From assembly GCF_001189845.1 (NCBI RefSeq), contig NZ_LFLZ01000021.1, forward strand, positions 62,001-126,000: a stretch of DNA of 64,000 nucleotides. The letters run 5' to 3'. The notes beneath the pieces were generated by a model. That model was not told the origin of the DNA, made no database searches, and saw nothing but the letters and a program-made list of their open reading frames with translations. The position numbers and the translations under genes are program-made. The stretch is from Bradyrhizobium tropiciagri (GTDB taxonomy: Bacteria; Pseudomonadota; Alphaproteobacteria; Rhizobiales; Xanthobacteraceae). Below, in pieces: positions 17,243 through 26,286 of the stretch; position 1 is the first letter of the stretch; every line of letters starts with the position of its first letter.

Positions 17243-20200
17243 ATGGTGCCGCATTCGCAGAACGTCGCGAACGTGGACGGTGGCTCTCAGGTCTTGTGGA
17301 GAGACGGCGAGCGCGTGTTTCACCGCGGCTGGCGACTCGATGATGAGGGTAAGCGGTGCGCCGTGCTGCTCATTGTTCCTGCGACCGAGCACCCGTCTCG
17401 TTCAACCTTCGATCGCTTCAGTCACGAATACGAGCTGAAGGACGAACTCGATAGCACGTGGGCAGTGCGGCCATTGGAGCTCGTGCGCGAAGCCAATCGG
17501 ACCGTGCTGGTGCTCGATGATGCGGGCGGCGAGCCGCTCGAGATGTTGCTCGGCGTGCCCATGGATATCGGGCGCTTCTTGCGCCTCGGCAGCACTATTG
17601 CCTCGGTCGTGGGCAAGCTTCACCGGCGCGGGCTCATCCACAAGGACATCAAGCCAGCCAACATCCTCCTCAACGGGGTGACCGGCGAGGTGAAGCTGAC
17701 GGGGTTCGGCATTGCGTCGCGCTTCGAGCGTGAACGTCAATCACCTCACCCTCCCGAGATGATTGCCGGCACACTCGCCTACATGGCGCCCGAGCAGACC
17801 GGGCGGATGAATCGGTCAATCGATTCGCGGAGCGACCTCTACGCACTCGGCATCACCTTCTACCAGATGCTCACCGGTGCTTTGCCGTTTGTCGCCACGG
17901 AGCCGAAGGAATGGGTGCACTGCCATCTCGCGAGGCAGCCGGTGCCACCTGCCGAGCGGCTGAAAGAAATCCCTGGCGCCGTCTCGACAATCGTCATGAA
18001 GCTACTCGCGAAGAGGGCCGAAGATCGCTATCAAACGGCGGCCGGCCTCGAAAGCGACCTTTGCAGCTGCCTGATCGAATGGGAGGCGCGGGGCCGCATC
18101 GACGACTTTCCGCTGGGCGAAAACGACACGTCCGATCGGCTCCGGATCCCCGAGAAACTCTACGGGCGGAAGCGCGAGGTTGAGACTTTGCTCGCCTCCT
18201 TCGATCGCATCGTCAACGGTGGCGCCCCGGAACTGGTCCTGGTTTATGGCTACTCCGGCATCGGCAAATCGTCGGTCGTCAACGAGCTGCAGTCGGTGCT
18301 GGTACCGCCGCGCGGCCTGTTCGCATCCGGCAAGTTCGATCAGCTCAAACGCGATATCCCATACGCGACGTTGGCACAGGCCCTTCAGAGCCTGATCCGG
18401 CCGCTACTCGGTAAGAGCGACGCCGATCTCGCGTCATGGCGCGACGCCTTGTGGGGAACCCTGGGATCTAACGCGGGACTGATGGCGGATCTCGTTCCTG
18501 AACTAAAGCACCTCATGGGTGAGCTACCGCCGGTCGTTGAGCTTCCGCCGCAGGACGCCCAGCGACGCTTCCAGACGGTGCTTCGGCAGCTGATCGGCGT
18601 TTTTGCGCGGCCGGAGCATCCTCTGGCGCTGTTCCTCGATGACTTGCAGTGGCTCGATGCAGCGACGCTGGACCTGCTTGAGGACTTGTTGAGCCGATCC
18701 GATCTCCGTAATCTCCTCCTCATCGGCGCCTTCCGCGATAACGAGGTCACCGTAACGCATCCGCTCATGCGCAAGCTGCAGGCGATCCGCGCAACCGGAA
18801 GGGTGCGGGATATCAAACTGGCGCCCCTGGCGACCAGTGACCTCGGAAACCTTGTTGCGGACTCGCTCCGCTGCAACCCCGAGCAGACAAACCTTCTTGC
18901 CGGGTTAGTGCACGCGAAGACCGACGGCAATCCGTTGTTCGCCATCCAGTTTCTTCACGTGCTCGCCGACGAGGGGCTGCTGGCCTTTGATCAGGCGCGG
19001 GTGCGATGGTCCTGGGACACGGAAGGCATCCGCGCCAAGAGATACACGGACAATGTCGTCGAGCTTCTGGCTGAAAAGTTGAATCGGTTATCACCCGGCA
19101 CTCAGGACGCGTTGCGACAGCTCGCTTGCCTCGGCAGCGTCGTGGACGTCGCGATCCTCTCAGCTGTTCTAAACAAACCGGAGGAACTGGTGCACGCGGC
19201 CTTCTCGGAGGCCATTAGTCAACAACTCATCGACCGCGTCGCAGGCTCTTACAAGTTCATTCACGATCGGGTGCAGGAAGCCGCCTATGCGCTGATCCCG
19301 GAGGCGTCACGTGCGGAAGCGCATTTGACGATCGGCCGGCTGCTGCTGGCGCAGACTGCTCCGGAAAAGCGGGACGAAGCGATCTTCGAAATCGTCAACC
19401 AGCTCAACCGCGGCGCACTATTGATCTCCTCATCCGAAGAGCGCGAGCAACTGGCCCGGCTGAATCTGATCGCGGGTAAGCGCGCCAAGACGTCGACGGC
19501 CTATGGCGCGTCCCTTAGGTATTTTACGACCGGTGCCGCAACGTTGCCGGAGGATTCGTGGGAGCGCCGTCGTGAGCTCATGTTCGAACTGGAGCTTCAC
19601 CGGGCCGAATGCGAATTCTTGACCGGCGAATTGGCCGCCGCGGAGAACCGGCTGACGCTGCTGTCAGCCCGCACCGCCAACACCGTCGAACGGGCAGCCG
19701 CCGCTTGCCTGCGAATAGATGTGTATGCGGCCCGTGGGCGAATGAGTGAAGCGGTCGCTGTCGGCCTGGAATTTCTCCAACATGTGGGCGTGGCATGGTC
19801 GGCACATCCTGCGGACGAGGAGGTGCGTCGCGAATATCAGCGGATCTGGTCCAAGCTCGGTGGCCGCGCGATCGAGGAACTGGTTGACCTGCCACTGATG
19901 ACCGATCCCGCATCTCTAGCCATTCTCGATGTTCTGAGCAAGCTCGGGCCAGCAGCGGTGTTCACGGATGCGAACCTGCTTGCGTTGGTCGGCTGCGGGG
20001 CGGTCAGCCTCAGCCTCGATCGCGGCAACAGCGACGGCTCGTCCAACGGGTATGTCCGGCTCGGCATGGTTGCCGGTCCGCTTTTCGGGGACTACAGGGC
20101 CGGATATCGATTTGGCCGAGTCGGCTACGAACTGGTCGAGCGGCGCGATTTGAAGCACTTCCTGGCCAGGATATTCATGAATTTCGGCAACCAGGTCCTG

Positions 20201-23200
20201 CCGTGGACGAGGCATGCTCGGAGTGGCCGCGATCTGTTGCATCGGGCGTTCGACGTTGCGAACAAGACGGGTGATCTCACTTATGCGGCGTACAGCCGCG
20301 CCCACCTCAACTCCAACATGCTTATGGTCGGCGATCCGCTCGACGAAGTGCAGCGCGAGACTGAGCAGGGACTGGCGTTGGCGCAGCAGATGCAGTTTGA
20401 ACTCGTCACCGAAGTCATCGCGACGCAGCTTGCACTGGTCCGAATGTTGCGCGGGTCGACTCCCCGATTCGGCTCTTTCGACGACGAGCAATTCGATGAA
20501 GGCCGGATCGTTCGCCATCTGTCTGGTGATCGGAACCTGGCCTTTGCGGAGTGCTGGTATTGGATTCGAAAGCTGCAGGGGAGCTTCCTGGCCGGCGATT
20601 TTTCTGCGGCCGTCGAGGCGTCCCTTAGGGCGCAGCGGCTGATCTGGACGTCGCTGCCGGCCATCGAATTCGCGGAGTATCATTTTTACAGCGCGCTTGC
20701 GCGCGCTTCATCTTGTGACTCCGCTTCGCCCAACCGACGCCGGGACCATTTGGAGGCTCTGGCCGCGCATTACGAACAGATCGGAATCTGGGCGGAGAAC
20801 TGCCGCGAGAATTTCGAAAACCGCGCCGCACTGGTCGGCGCTGAGATCGCCCGATTGGAAGGTCGCGAGCTGGATGCCGAGCGGCTTTACCAGCGGGCGA
20901 TCAACTCGGCCCGTGCAAACGGCTTCGTCCACAACGAAGCGCTCGCCTGCGAGCTGACCGCCCGCTTTTACGCGGCTCGTGGATTTGAAGACATTGCGCA
21001 ACTCTACCTGGGGAATGCACGGCGGAGCTATCTTAAATGGGGAGCTGCTGGAAAGGTGCGGCAGCTCGATCAACTCCATCCGCGATTAGGGCAGGACGAG
21101 CCCGCGCGGGGTCCAGCGGGTACGATCGAAGCGCCGGTCGAACATCTCGATCTCGCAACAATGATCGAAGTCTCGCAAGCACTCTCCGGTGAGATGGTGT
21201 TGGAGAAGCTCATCGACAAACTCATGCGCGCGGCCATCGAGCACGCCGGCGCCGAACGAGGACTTCTGATTATCCCGCGAGGTGATGAGCTGCAGATTCA
21301 GGCAGAAGCGATCGCTAGTGGAGAAAATGTGATCGTGCATCTGGGGGATGGGTCCTGCAGCTTGACCGCCTTGCCTGAATCTGTGGTTCGATATGGAACG
21401 CGCACCCATCAGACTGTGATTCTCGATGACGCTTCGTCCCGCAATCCATTTTCTGGCGATTCCTATATTCTTCAGGGGCGTGTCCGTTCGGTTCTCTGCT
21501 TGCCGTTGATCAACCAGGGAAAGCTCGCGGCAATTCTCTACCTTGAGAACCATCTAGCGCCGAATGTGTTTACGCCGGACCGCGTCGCCTTGTTGAAAGT
21601 GCTTGCGTCGCAAGCGGCGATCTCGCTCGAAAATTCGCGGCTCTATCACGACCTCGCAGATCGCGAAGGCAAGATTCGCCGTCTGGTCGACGCCAACATC
21701 ATCGGAATCATCATCAGGAACCGCGAAGGGCAGATTCTGGAAGCCAATGATGCGTTTCTACGTATCGTAGGATATGACCGCGAGGATCTGGCTTTGGGTC
21801 GCGTGCGCTGGGCCGAGCTGAATGCTCCGGAATGGCGCGAGCGCGACCAGCTCACGGGGGTACAGCTGAATTCAACAGGGATCGCTCCACCCTTCGAGAA
21901 GGAGTATGTTCGGAAAGACGGCAGCCGCGTTCCCGTGCTTGTTGGCGCGGCGACGTTCAACGAAGGCGGGGATGAGGGCGTCGGATTCGTGCTCGATTTG
22001 ACCGAGCGCAAGCGCGCTGAACAGGCGGTCCAGCTACGGACAACACTCGATTCCATCCCGGCGATGGCTTGGCGCACCAGGGTGGATGGCTCCACCGAGT
22101 ACATCAACAAACGTTGGCTGGACTACACAGGGATCTCGCTTGATCAAGCGTTGGGTTGGCAGTGGTTTGCTTTGATCCATCCCGACGACGCTCCGCGCCT
22201 GCGGGACGCCTGGCTACAAACGTTGGCATCTGAAAAACCGGGCGAAGCCGAAGCCCGCATGCGCGGCTCCGATGGATCGTATCGCTGGTTCCTCATTCGT
22301 GCCGAGCCTGTGCGCGATGAGGCAGGAGCGGTTGTCGCTTGGTATGGCACCAACACGGATATCCAGGACCTGAAGACAGCCGAAAGTGCCCTGCGACGAA
22401 GCGAGGCCGAATTGGCGAACGTCAGGCACGTGCAACAAACTCTTGACTCAATTCCAGTTGCGGCCTGGCGCGCCAGAGCCGACGGTTCCGTCGAGTACTT
22501 CAACAAGCGGATGCTCGACTACACGGGGAACTCGATTGATCGAGCGCTAAGTTGGCAACGGACTGGGTCGATCCATCCCGAAGACCTTCCGCGCGTGAAT
22601 GACTTGTGGCTGCAACTGCTCGCATCTGAAAAGCCGGGTGAAATTGAAGCCCGCATACGCCGCCATGACGGATCGTATCGCTGGTTCCTGATTCGTGCGG
22701 AGCCTTCGCGCGACGACACAGGAAGGGTTGTTGCGTGGTACGGCACCCATATGGACATCGATGATCGCAGACAAGCGCTGGCGCAGTTACAGCAGATGCA
22801 ATCGGATTTCGCCCACATGAACCGCGTGAGCATGATGGGAGAATTGGCAGCCTCTCTGTCTCACGAAATCGCGCAACCGATCGCCAGCGCGCGCAACAAC
22901 GCGCGGGCAGCCGAGAATTTTCTGAATATGCAGCCGCCGGACCTGGATGAGGTGAGGGAAGCGCTCTCCTGTCTGGTTGCGGACGCAGATCGATCCGGAG
23001 AAATCATCGATCGTATCCGGGAGCAAATCAAGAAGGCGCCGCCGCGAAAGGAGCGCTTTGATCTCAACACGGCAATCAATGAAGTGACTGCATTGGCGCA
23101 AAGCGTGACGCTCAAGAATGGGGTTTCGGTCCAGATCCGGTTTGCGGAGGGGCTGCTTCCGGTTTTGGGGGATCGTGTCCAGTTGCAACAGGTCTTGCTG

Positions 23201-23263
23201 AACCTGGTTCTCAACGCGGCTGAAGCGATGGGCTCGATTGAGGAGGGGCGAGAGAATTGTTGA
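17243..23263 (+). CDS. Giant kinase-like/AAA-ATPase/GAF/PAS sensor histidine kinase, frameshifted near the end
   Basis: The 2006-residue frame has, in order: a Ser/Thr-kinase-like domain (1-290), an AAA-type NTPase (Walker A GYSGIGKSS at ~336, Walker B LFLDDLQWLD at ~460), a helical TPR-like middle (~600-1290), GAF (~1307-1460), three PAS domains (~1475-1590, 1597-1715, 1730-1845), HisKA with His at ~1874, and the first part of HATPase. The kinase-like part keeps HKDIKPAN at 133-140, but the DFG site reads GFG (154-156) and the usual Lys position reads VLLI (Ile44), so phosphotransfer from this domain is doubtful. GGAGG lies seven bases before the ATG. The frame ends early at EEGRENC because one base is missing compared with the kinase at 1-891, and the rest continues in another frame. 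Confidence 0.9.
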   Translation: MVPHSQNVANVDGGSQVLWRDGERVFHRGWRLDDEGKRCAVLLIVPATEHPSRSTFDRFSHEYELKDELDSTWAVRPLELVREANRTVLVLDDAGGEPLEMLLGVPMDIGRFLRLGSTIASVVGKLHRRGLIHKDIKPANILLNGVTGEVKLTGFGIASRFERERQSPHPPEMIAGTLAYMAPEQTGRMNRSIDSRSDLYALGITFYQMLTGALPFVATEPKEWVHCHLARQPVPPAERLKEIPGAVSTIVMKLLAKRAEDRYQTAAGLESDLCSCLIEWEARGRIDDFPLGENDTSDRLRIPEKLYGRKREVETLLASFDRIVNGGAPELVLVYGYSGIGKSSVVNELQSVLVPPRGLFASGKFDQLKRDIPYATLAQALQSLIRPLLGKSDADLASWRDALWGTLGSNAGLMADLVPELKHLMGELPPVVELPPQDAQRRFQTVLRQLIGVFARPEHPLALFLDDLQWLDAATLDLLEDLLSRSDLRNLLLIGAFRDNEVTVTHPLMRKLQAIRATGRVRDIKLAPLATSDLGNLVADSLRCNPEQTNLLAGLVHAKTDGNPLFAIQFLHVLADEGLLAFDQARVRWSWDTEGIRAKRYTDNVVELLAEKLNRLSPGTQDALRQLACLGSVVDVAILSAVLNKPEELVHAAFSEAISQQLIDRVAGSYKFIHDRVQEAAYALIPEASRAEAHLTIGRLLLAQTAPEKRDEAIFEIVNQLNRGALLISSSEEREQLARLNLIAGKRAKTSTAYGASLRYFTTGAATLPEDSWERRRELMFELELHRAECEFLTGELAAAENRLTLLSARTANTVERAAAACLRIDVYAARGRMSEAVAVGLEFLQHVGVAWSAHPADEEVRREYQRIWSKLGGRAIEELVDLPLMTDPASLAILDVLSKLGPAAVFTDANLLALVGCGAVSLSLDRGNSDGSSNGYVRLGMVAGPLFGDYRAGYRFGRVGYELVERRDLKHFLARIFMNFGNQVLPWTRHARSGRDLLHRAFDVANKTGDLTYAAYSRAHLNSNMLMVGDPLDEVQRETEQGLALAQQMQFELVTEVIATQLALVRMLRGSTPRFGSFDDEQFDEGRIVRHLSGDRNLAFAECWYWIRKLQGSFLAGDFSAAVEASLRAQRLIWTSLPAIEFAEYHFYSALARASSCDSASPNRRRDHLEALAAHYEQIGIWAENCRENFENRAALVGAEIARLEGRELDAERLYQRAINSARANGFVHNEALACELTARFYAARGFEDIAQLYLGNARRSYLKWGAAGKVRQLDQLHPRLGQDEPARGPAGTIEAPVEHLDLATMIEVSQALSGEMVLEKLIDKLMRAAIEHAGAERGLLIIPRGDELQIQAEAIASGENVIVHLGDGSCSLTALPESVVRYGTRTHQTVILDDASSRNPFSGDSYILQGRVRSVLCLPLINQGKLAAILYLENHLAPNVFTPDRVALLKVLASQAAISLENSRLYHDLADREGKIRRLVDANIIGIIIRNREGQILEANDAFLRIVGYDREDLALGRVRWAELNAPEWRERDQLTGVQLNSTGIAPPFEKEYVRKDGSRVPVLVGAATFNEGGDEGVGFVLDLTERKRAEQAVQLRTTLDSIPAMAWRTRVDGSTEYINKRWLDYTGISLDQALGWQWFALIHPDDAPRLRDAWLQTLASEKPGEAEARMRGSDGSYRWFLIRAEPVRDEAGAVVAWYGTNTDIQDLKTAESALRRSEAELANVRHVQQTLDSIPVAAWRARADGSVEYFNKRMLDYTGNSIDRALSWQRTGSIHPEDLPRVNDLWLQLLASEKPGEIEARIRRHDGSYRWFLIRAEPSRDDTGRVVAWYGTHMDIDDRRQALAQLQQMQSDFAHMNRVSMMGELAASLSHEIAQPIASARNNARAAENFLNMQPPDLDEVREALSCLVADADRSGEIIDRIREQIKKAPPRKERFDLNTAINEVTALAQSVTLKNGVSVQIRFAEGLLPVLGDRVQLQQVLLNLVLNAAEAMGSIEEGRENC

Positions 23264-23541
23264 TCAGCACCGAGCAGGACCAGGCGGGCGTCCTCGTGGC
23301 CGTGCGCGATTCCGGGCCGGGCATTGATCCTGCGCTTCTCGACCGGATCTTCGACGCTTTCTACACCACGAAGTCCGGCGGAACAGGCATGGGGTTGTCG
23401 ATTTGCCGCTCCATCATCCATGCTCATGGGGGCAAGCTGTGGGCGAGAGCGAATGATCCTCGCGGTGCTGTGTTTCAGTTCACCTTGCCCGATATTGAAA
23501 GAGAGCTTACGGCTCCTCTTCCGCCGAGTCAGCAGACCTGA
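23248..23541 (+). pseudogene. Displaced 3' end of the giant histidine kinase (HATPase G boxes)
   Basis: After the frameshift near 23248 the coding sequence resumes one frame over with LLISTEQDQAGVLVAVRDSG, the G1 box DSGPGID, FYTTKSGGTGMGLSICRS (G2) and the tail. The related kinase at 1-891 reads GAGGAGGGACCGAGAG, while here it is GAGGAGGGGCGAGAG, so one base has been lost. Unless this is an assembly error, the giant protein lacks the end of its ATP-binding domain and cannot autophosphorylate. The last 35 bases overlap the convergent receiver gene. Confidence 0.8.
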
Positions 23542-23899
23542 AAGCCTCGCGAAGGCATTGTGTGAATTGCTCGTCCTCCACTGGCTTGCGCAGGTAACAC
23601 AAGACGCCGTCGTTCAGGGCGCTGGTCCGATCAACGTCATTGGGAAACGCAGTTACGAGGATTGTCGGTATGGCGTTGCCGGTGTCGACAAGTTGTCGAT
23701 GGAGTTCGAGCCCGGTCATGGCTGGCATTTGGATATCGGCGATTAGGCAGGCTGTTTCGGCGAGGCGCGGGGACGCGAGAAACTCGGCTGCAGACGAGAA
23801 AGAATCGGCCTTATAGCCCAGCGATCTCAACAGCCGACACGTGGACTCGCGACAGAACCGGTCATCATCGACGATCGAAACCAGTATCTTTTTCATCAT
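23507..23899 (-). CDS. Single-domain response regulator (receiver only)
   Basis: The 130-residue protein is a complete CheY/FixJ-type receiver with no output domain. The acidic pocket is VDDD at 10-13, the phospho-acceptor Asp is in CLIADIQMPAM (D55), the conserved Thr is in ILVTAFPND, and Lys is in YLRKPVED. It lies tail-to-tail with the giant sensor kinase and overlaps its last 35 bases, so it is the likely phospho-partner, perhaps as a phosphate sink or shuttle. The ATG is followed by MKKILVSIVDDD. Confidence 0.88.
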   Translation of the reverse strand: MMKKILVSIVDDDRFCRESTCRLLRSLGYKADSFSSAAEFLASPRLAETACLIADIQMPAMTGLELHRQLVDTGNAIPTILVTAFPNDVDRTSALNDGVLCYLRKPVEDEQFTQCLREAFRSADSAEEEP

Positions 23900-24268
23900 G
23901 CCCGCCTATGGTCATTCGCTGGACCCGTCGTGTGGGCAGCCAACTATGCCGATGCTCCGCATGGAATTGCCCGATGTGGGGGGAGAATGCCACTGGTGCA
24001 ACGCAGATGCCCCGTAAGCTTTGGCTTATCTTGACGACAATAGCGAAGCTCGACCGATAGGGCTTGCGATCGAGAATGTCAGCTGACGGAACGGGCGCCG
24101 AGATCACACCGGGTTACCTCAGGACGGAGTCCGAGCGCCATAAGCCTTCGTATCGTCGTCCTGTCCCCTTTGGATGTCCGACATCGACCTGCGCTCAATT
24201 GAGCTCTTGGTGACTGTCCTCCTAGTGTGCATGTGTCCGAAATTCCCAAAGGCCAAGAGGAGAGAGCA
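23900..24268. other. Gap between divergent receiver and small zinc-binding gene
   Basis: The stretch holds the start regions of the minus-strand receiver gene and the plus-strand small gene at 24269. A small palindrome, TAAGC TTTG GCTTA, is at 24015-24028. No gene-like frame is convincing. Confidence 0.4.
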
Positions 24269-24490
24269 ATGTCTTACCGCCTGGAAAATCGAGGACCTCA
24301 CACGGCAAAGCGATGTGCACTCTGTGATGGCAAGTTTGGGCTCGTCCGGCATTATTCGTGGCGAACTCAGCTTTGCTCCAGGACGTGCGTCGATCGCTTC
24401 AAAGCGCGCCGCCAAAGTGACCGCAATTGGGTGGGCTGGCTCCAACTCGCCTTCGACCATTCCTCCGAAAACCGCACGAGGGCGTCATGA
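24269..24490 (+). CDS. Small Cys-rich putative zinc-binding protein
   Basis: The predicted 73-residue protein has CALCDGKFG followed by LCSRTCVDRF, two Cys pairs (C-x2-C and C-x3-C) separated by about 17 residues, resembling a one-zinc ribbon. It is basic and has no signal peptide. The ATG at 24269 follows AAGAGGAGAGAG, a good ribosome site; a longer frame from 24227 has none. Its TGA overlaps the ATG of the next gene in ATGA (24487-24490), so the two should be translated together. I recognise no named family. Confidence 0.7.
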   Translation: MSYRLENRGPHTAKRCALCDGKFGLVRHYSWRTQLCSRTCVDRFKARRQSDRNWVGWLQLAFDHSSENRTRAS

Positions 24491-24702
24491 CCCTTCAAAT
24501 CTCACAACGAGGCAAAGAATATTTGAAGACAGCGCAGACGTTGCTTCGCACCGCCAGGAGCATGACTGACCTGACGATCGCGGGCCAGCTCAAGAAGCTG
24601 GCCGACGACTATGAGCGGCGAGCCGAGAAGGCCTCGCGCGATGATGCAGCGAAGGCGCTGGCTCGATCAGCCGCCAGCCCGGAGCCGGAGTGGGGCGTCT
24701 GA
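24487..24702 (+). CDS. Small charged protein coupled to the zinc-ribbon gene
   Basis: The 71-residue product (MTLQISQRGKEYLKTAQTLL...) is highly charged and predicted helical, with LADDYERRAEKASRDDAAKA in the middle. It starts within the stop codon of the upstream gene (ATGA), a typical translational coupling. It contains no Cys. Short proteins of this style are common in Bradyrhizobium, where they are annotated as hypothetical. No function can be assigned. Confidence 0.7.
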   Translation: MTLQISQRGKEYLKTAQTLLRTARSMTDLTIAGQLKKLADDYERRAEKASRDDAAKALARSAASPEPEWGV

Positions 24703-24792
24703 GCTGTGGGTCGGCTCGCTCAGTGGCCACCGACTGTAGATCGTCATAAGTCGACCGGCGCGTCGCACGAGGTCGAGCCGTGCCAGTATTGG

Positions 24793-24809
24793 GTAAACTT
24801 TGGTGTACC
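24793..24809 (+). promoter_or_regulatory. GTAAACTTTGGTGTACC motif before the FixJ-type gene
   Basis: A 17-base motif matches GTAAATTTTGGTTCAAC at 25641-25657 in 13 positions. The two copies end 121 and 125 bases before the starts of the FixJ-type regulator and the winged-helix regulator. The copy here also has GGGTA/TACCC arms flanking AACTTTGGTG. It may be an operator shared by both regulators. Confidence 0.3.
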
Positions 24810-24929
24810 CCCGCGCGCATTCTCCGCGAAAAATGGGACTGTTCAGGTTCAAGGATTAGGACTAGATATGCGGAACTGGCCGTGAACTAGGCAAAGGTTG
24901 ATTTTCGCGATCTCTTCCGAGCAGCAGCG

Positions 24930-25565
24930 ATGTCTGACCCAGACTCCACCGTGTTGGTCATCGACGACGACCCGGATCTCCGCGCGTCGATCGGGCGGCT
25001 GTTGCGTTCGCTCGGTATCGATGTTCAGCTGTTTGCCTCTATCTCCGACTTCCTCAAGTCCGATCCTCCGGCCTGTCCAACTTGCCTGGTGCTCGATATC
25101 AGACTACCCGGCCAAAGCGGCCTCGACCTCCAGTGCGAGCTCACCGCAGCGAACAGGGAGATCCCGATCATCTTCATCACCGGACATGGCGACATCCCAA
25201 TGTCTGTGCAGGCGATGAAGAGAGGTGCCATCGAGTTCCTGACCAAGCCGTTTCGCGATCAGGATCTGCTCGACGCCATTCAGCTCGGTCTCTCTCGCGA
25301 CCGTGCACGGCGGGAAAGTGACAAGGACTTGGCCGTTCTCAGGGAGCGTTTCGGGTCACTAAGTCCCAGGGAACGCGAAATCGTGATCCAGGTTGCTCGC
25401 GGCCGCTTGAGCAAACAGATTGCCCATGAGATCGGCATCGCTGAGGCCACCGTGAAAGTGCATCGCAGCAGGGCAATGCAGAAGATGCAGGCCGGCTCGC
25501 TTCCCGAACTCGGGCGGATGGCTGACAAGCTCAAGCTCGTGCCTGGCACACCACAACGTTCTTAG
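24930..25565 (+). CDS. FixJ/NarL-type response regulator
   Basis: The 211-residue protein has an N-terminal receiver (VLVIDDDPDLRASIG, phospho-Asp56 in CLVLDIRLPGQSG, Thr in IFITGHGDIPMSV, Lys in FLTKPFRDQ) and a LuxR-type helix-turn-helix (SLSPREREIVIQVARGRLSK, then EATVKVHRSRAMQKM). This is the FixJ layout: phosphorylation dimerises the receiver and frees the DNA-binding domain. No kinase is encoded directly beside it; the giant histidine kinase and GAF kinase in the window are candidates. The ribosome site is weak (GAGCAGCAGCG). Confidence 0.93.
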   Translation: MSDPDSTVLVIDDDPDLRASIGRLLRSLGIDVQLFASISDFLKSDPPACPTCLVLDIRLPGQSGLDLQCELTAANREIPIIFITGHGDIPMSVQAMKRGAIEFLTKPFRDQDLLDAIQLGLSRDRARRESDKDLAVLRERFGSLSPREREIVIQVARGRLSKQIAHEIGIAEATVKVHRSRAMQKMQAGSLPELGRMADKLKLVPGTPQRS

Positions 25566-25640
25566 CCCTGTCAACCTGGTGCAACCCGTCACCTGCACGG
25601 CAGGCGCGCCCCTTTCTCGCGCCAATCCGCGAGGTGCAGT

Positions 25641-25657
25641 GTAAATTTTGGTTCAAC
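25641..25657 (+). promoter_or_regulatory. GTAAATTTTGGTTCAAC motif before the winged-helix gene
   Basis: Second copy of the motif described at 24793, here 125 bases before the winged-helix regulator gene. The surrounding 25566-25781 gap also holds a CGTGCAATAG copy at 25690. No other feature is visible. Confidence 0.3.
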
Positions 25658-25781
25658 TAACACAGCCAAATCCGTCGTTACGCGCCACCCGCGTGCAATA
25701 GCCTACCGCATTCCAACTCACCAAATTCGCCTCACGAGCATCGTTGCGGGGATTCGCCCCGCGAAAGCACGCGAGGTCATA

Positions 25782-26252
25782 ATGCGCGCATCTGGTTCGG
25801 CTGCGAATTTCGAAGGCTCGACGCGATTTGATCCCGAATCGCGACCTGACGTGAGACGTGCCGTTCATACTCCTGATGCGGTCGAGCCATTCCCCGGGAA
25901 ACGAGCCGGATCAGCCGGCACCACTGCGGCCAAAGTCTCGTTCGGACCGTTCCACCTGCTTCCAACGCAGTTTCTTCTTCTGGAAGGCGACAGGCCCGTA
26001 CCGCTCGGGAGTCGTGCTCTGGAGATCCTGATTGCTTTGCTTGAACGTCGCGGCTTGCTGGTCAGCAAGCAGGACTTGATGGCTCGGGTTTGGCCCAATG
26101 TCTTTGTCGAGCCTGCCAACCTCACGGTCCACATGTCTGCGCTGCGTCGCGCGCTGCGCGACGGCAGGGACGGGCATCGGTTCATCGTCAACATCCCCGG
26201 ACGTGGCTACTGCTTCGTCGCCTCAGTCGATGTGACGGGACACGAGAACTGA
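25782..26252 (+). CDS. OmpR/CadC-type winged-helix regulator without receiver
   Basis: About 60 variable residues precede a trans_reg_C winged-helix domain: VSFGPFHLLPTQFLLLEGD, LGSRALEILIALLERRG, KQDLMARVWPNVFVEPANL, SALRRALRDG and IVNIPGRGYCFVA. This is the DNA-binding half of OmpR-like proteins without a receiver, signal domain or membrane helix (156 residues). The gene ends 34 bases before the FUSC transporter gene and runs the same way, so it probably regulates the efflux operon. GAGG lies before the ATG. Confidence 0.85.
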   Translation: MRASGSAANFEGSTRFDPESRPDVRRAVHTPDAVEPFPGKRAGSAGTTAAKVSFGPFHLLPTQFLLLEGDRPVPLGSRALEILIALLERRGLLVSKQDLMARVWPNVFVEPANLTVHMSALRRALRDGRDGHRFIVNIPGRGYCFVASVDVTGHEN

Positions 26253-26286
26253 GCGGGAGTGGCGAAGCATCTGCCGAGGTATCACC

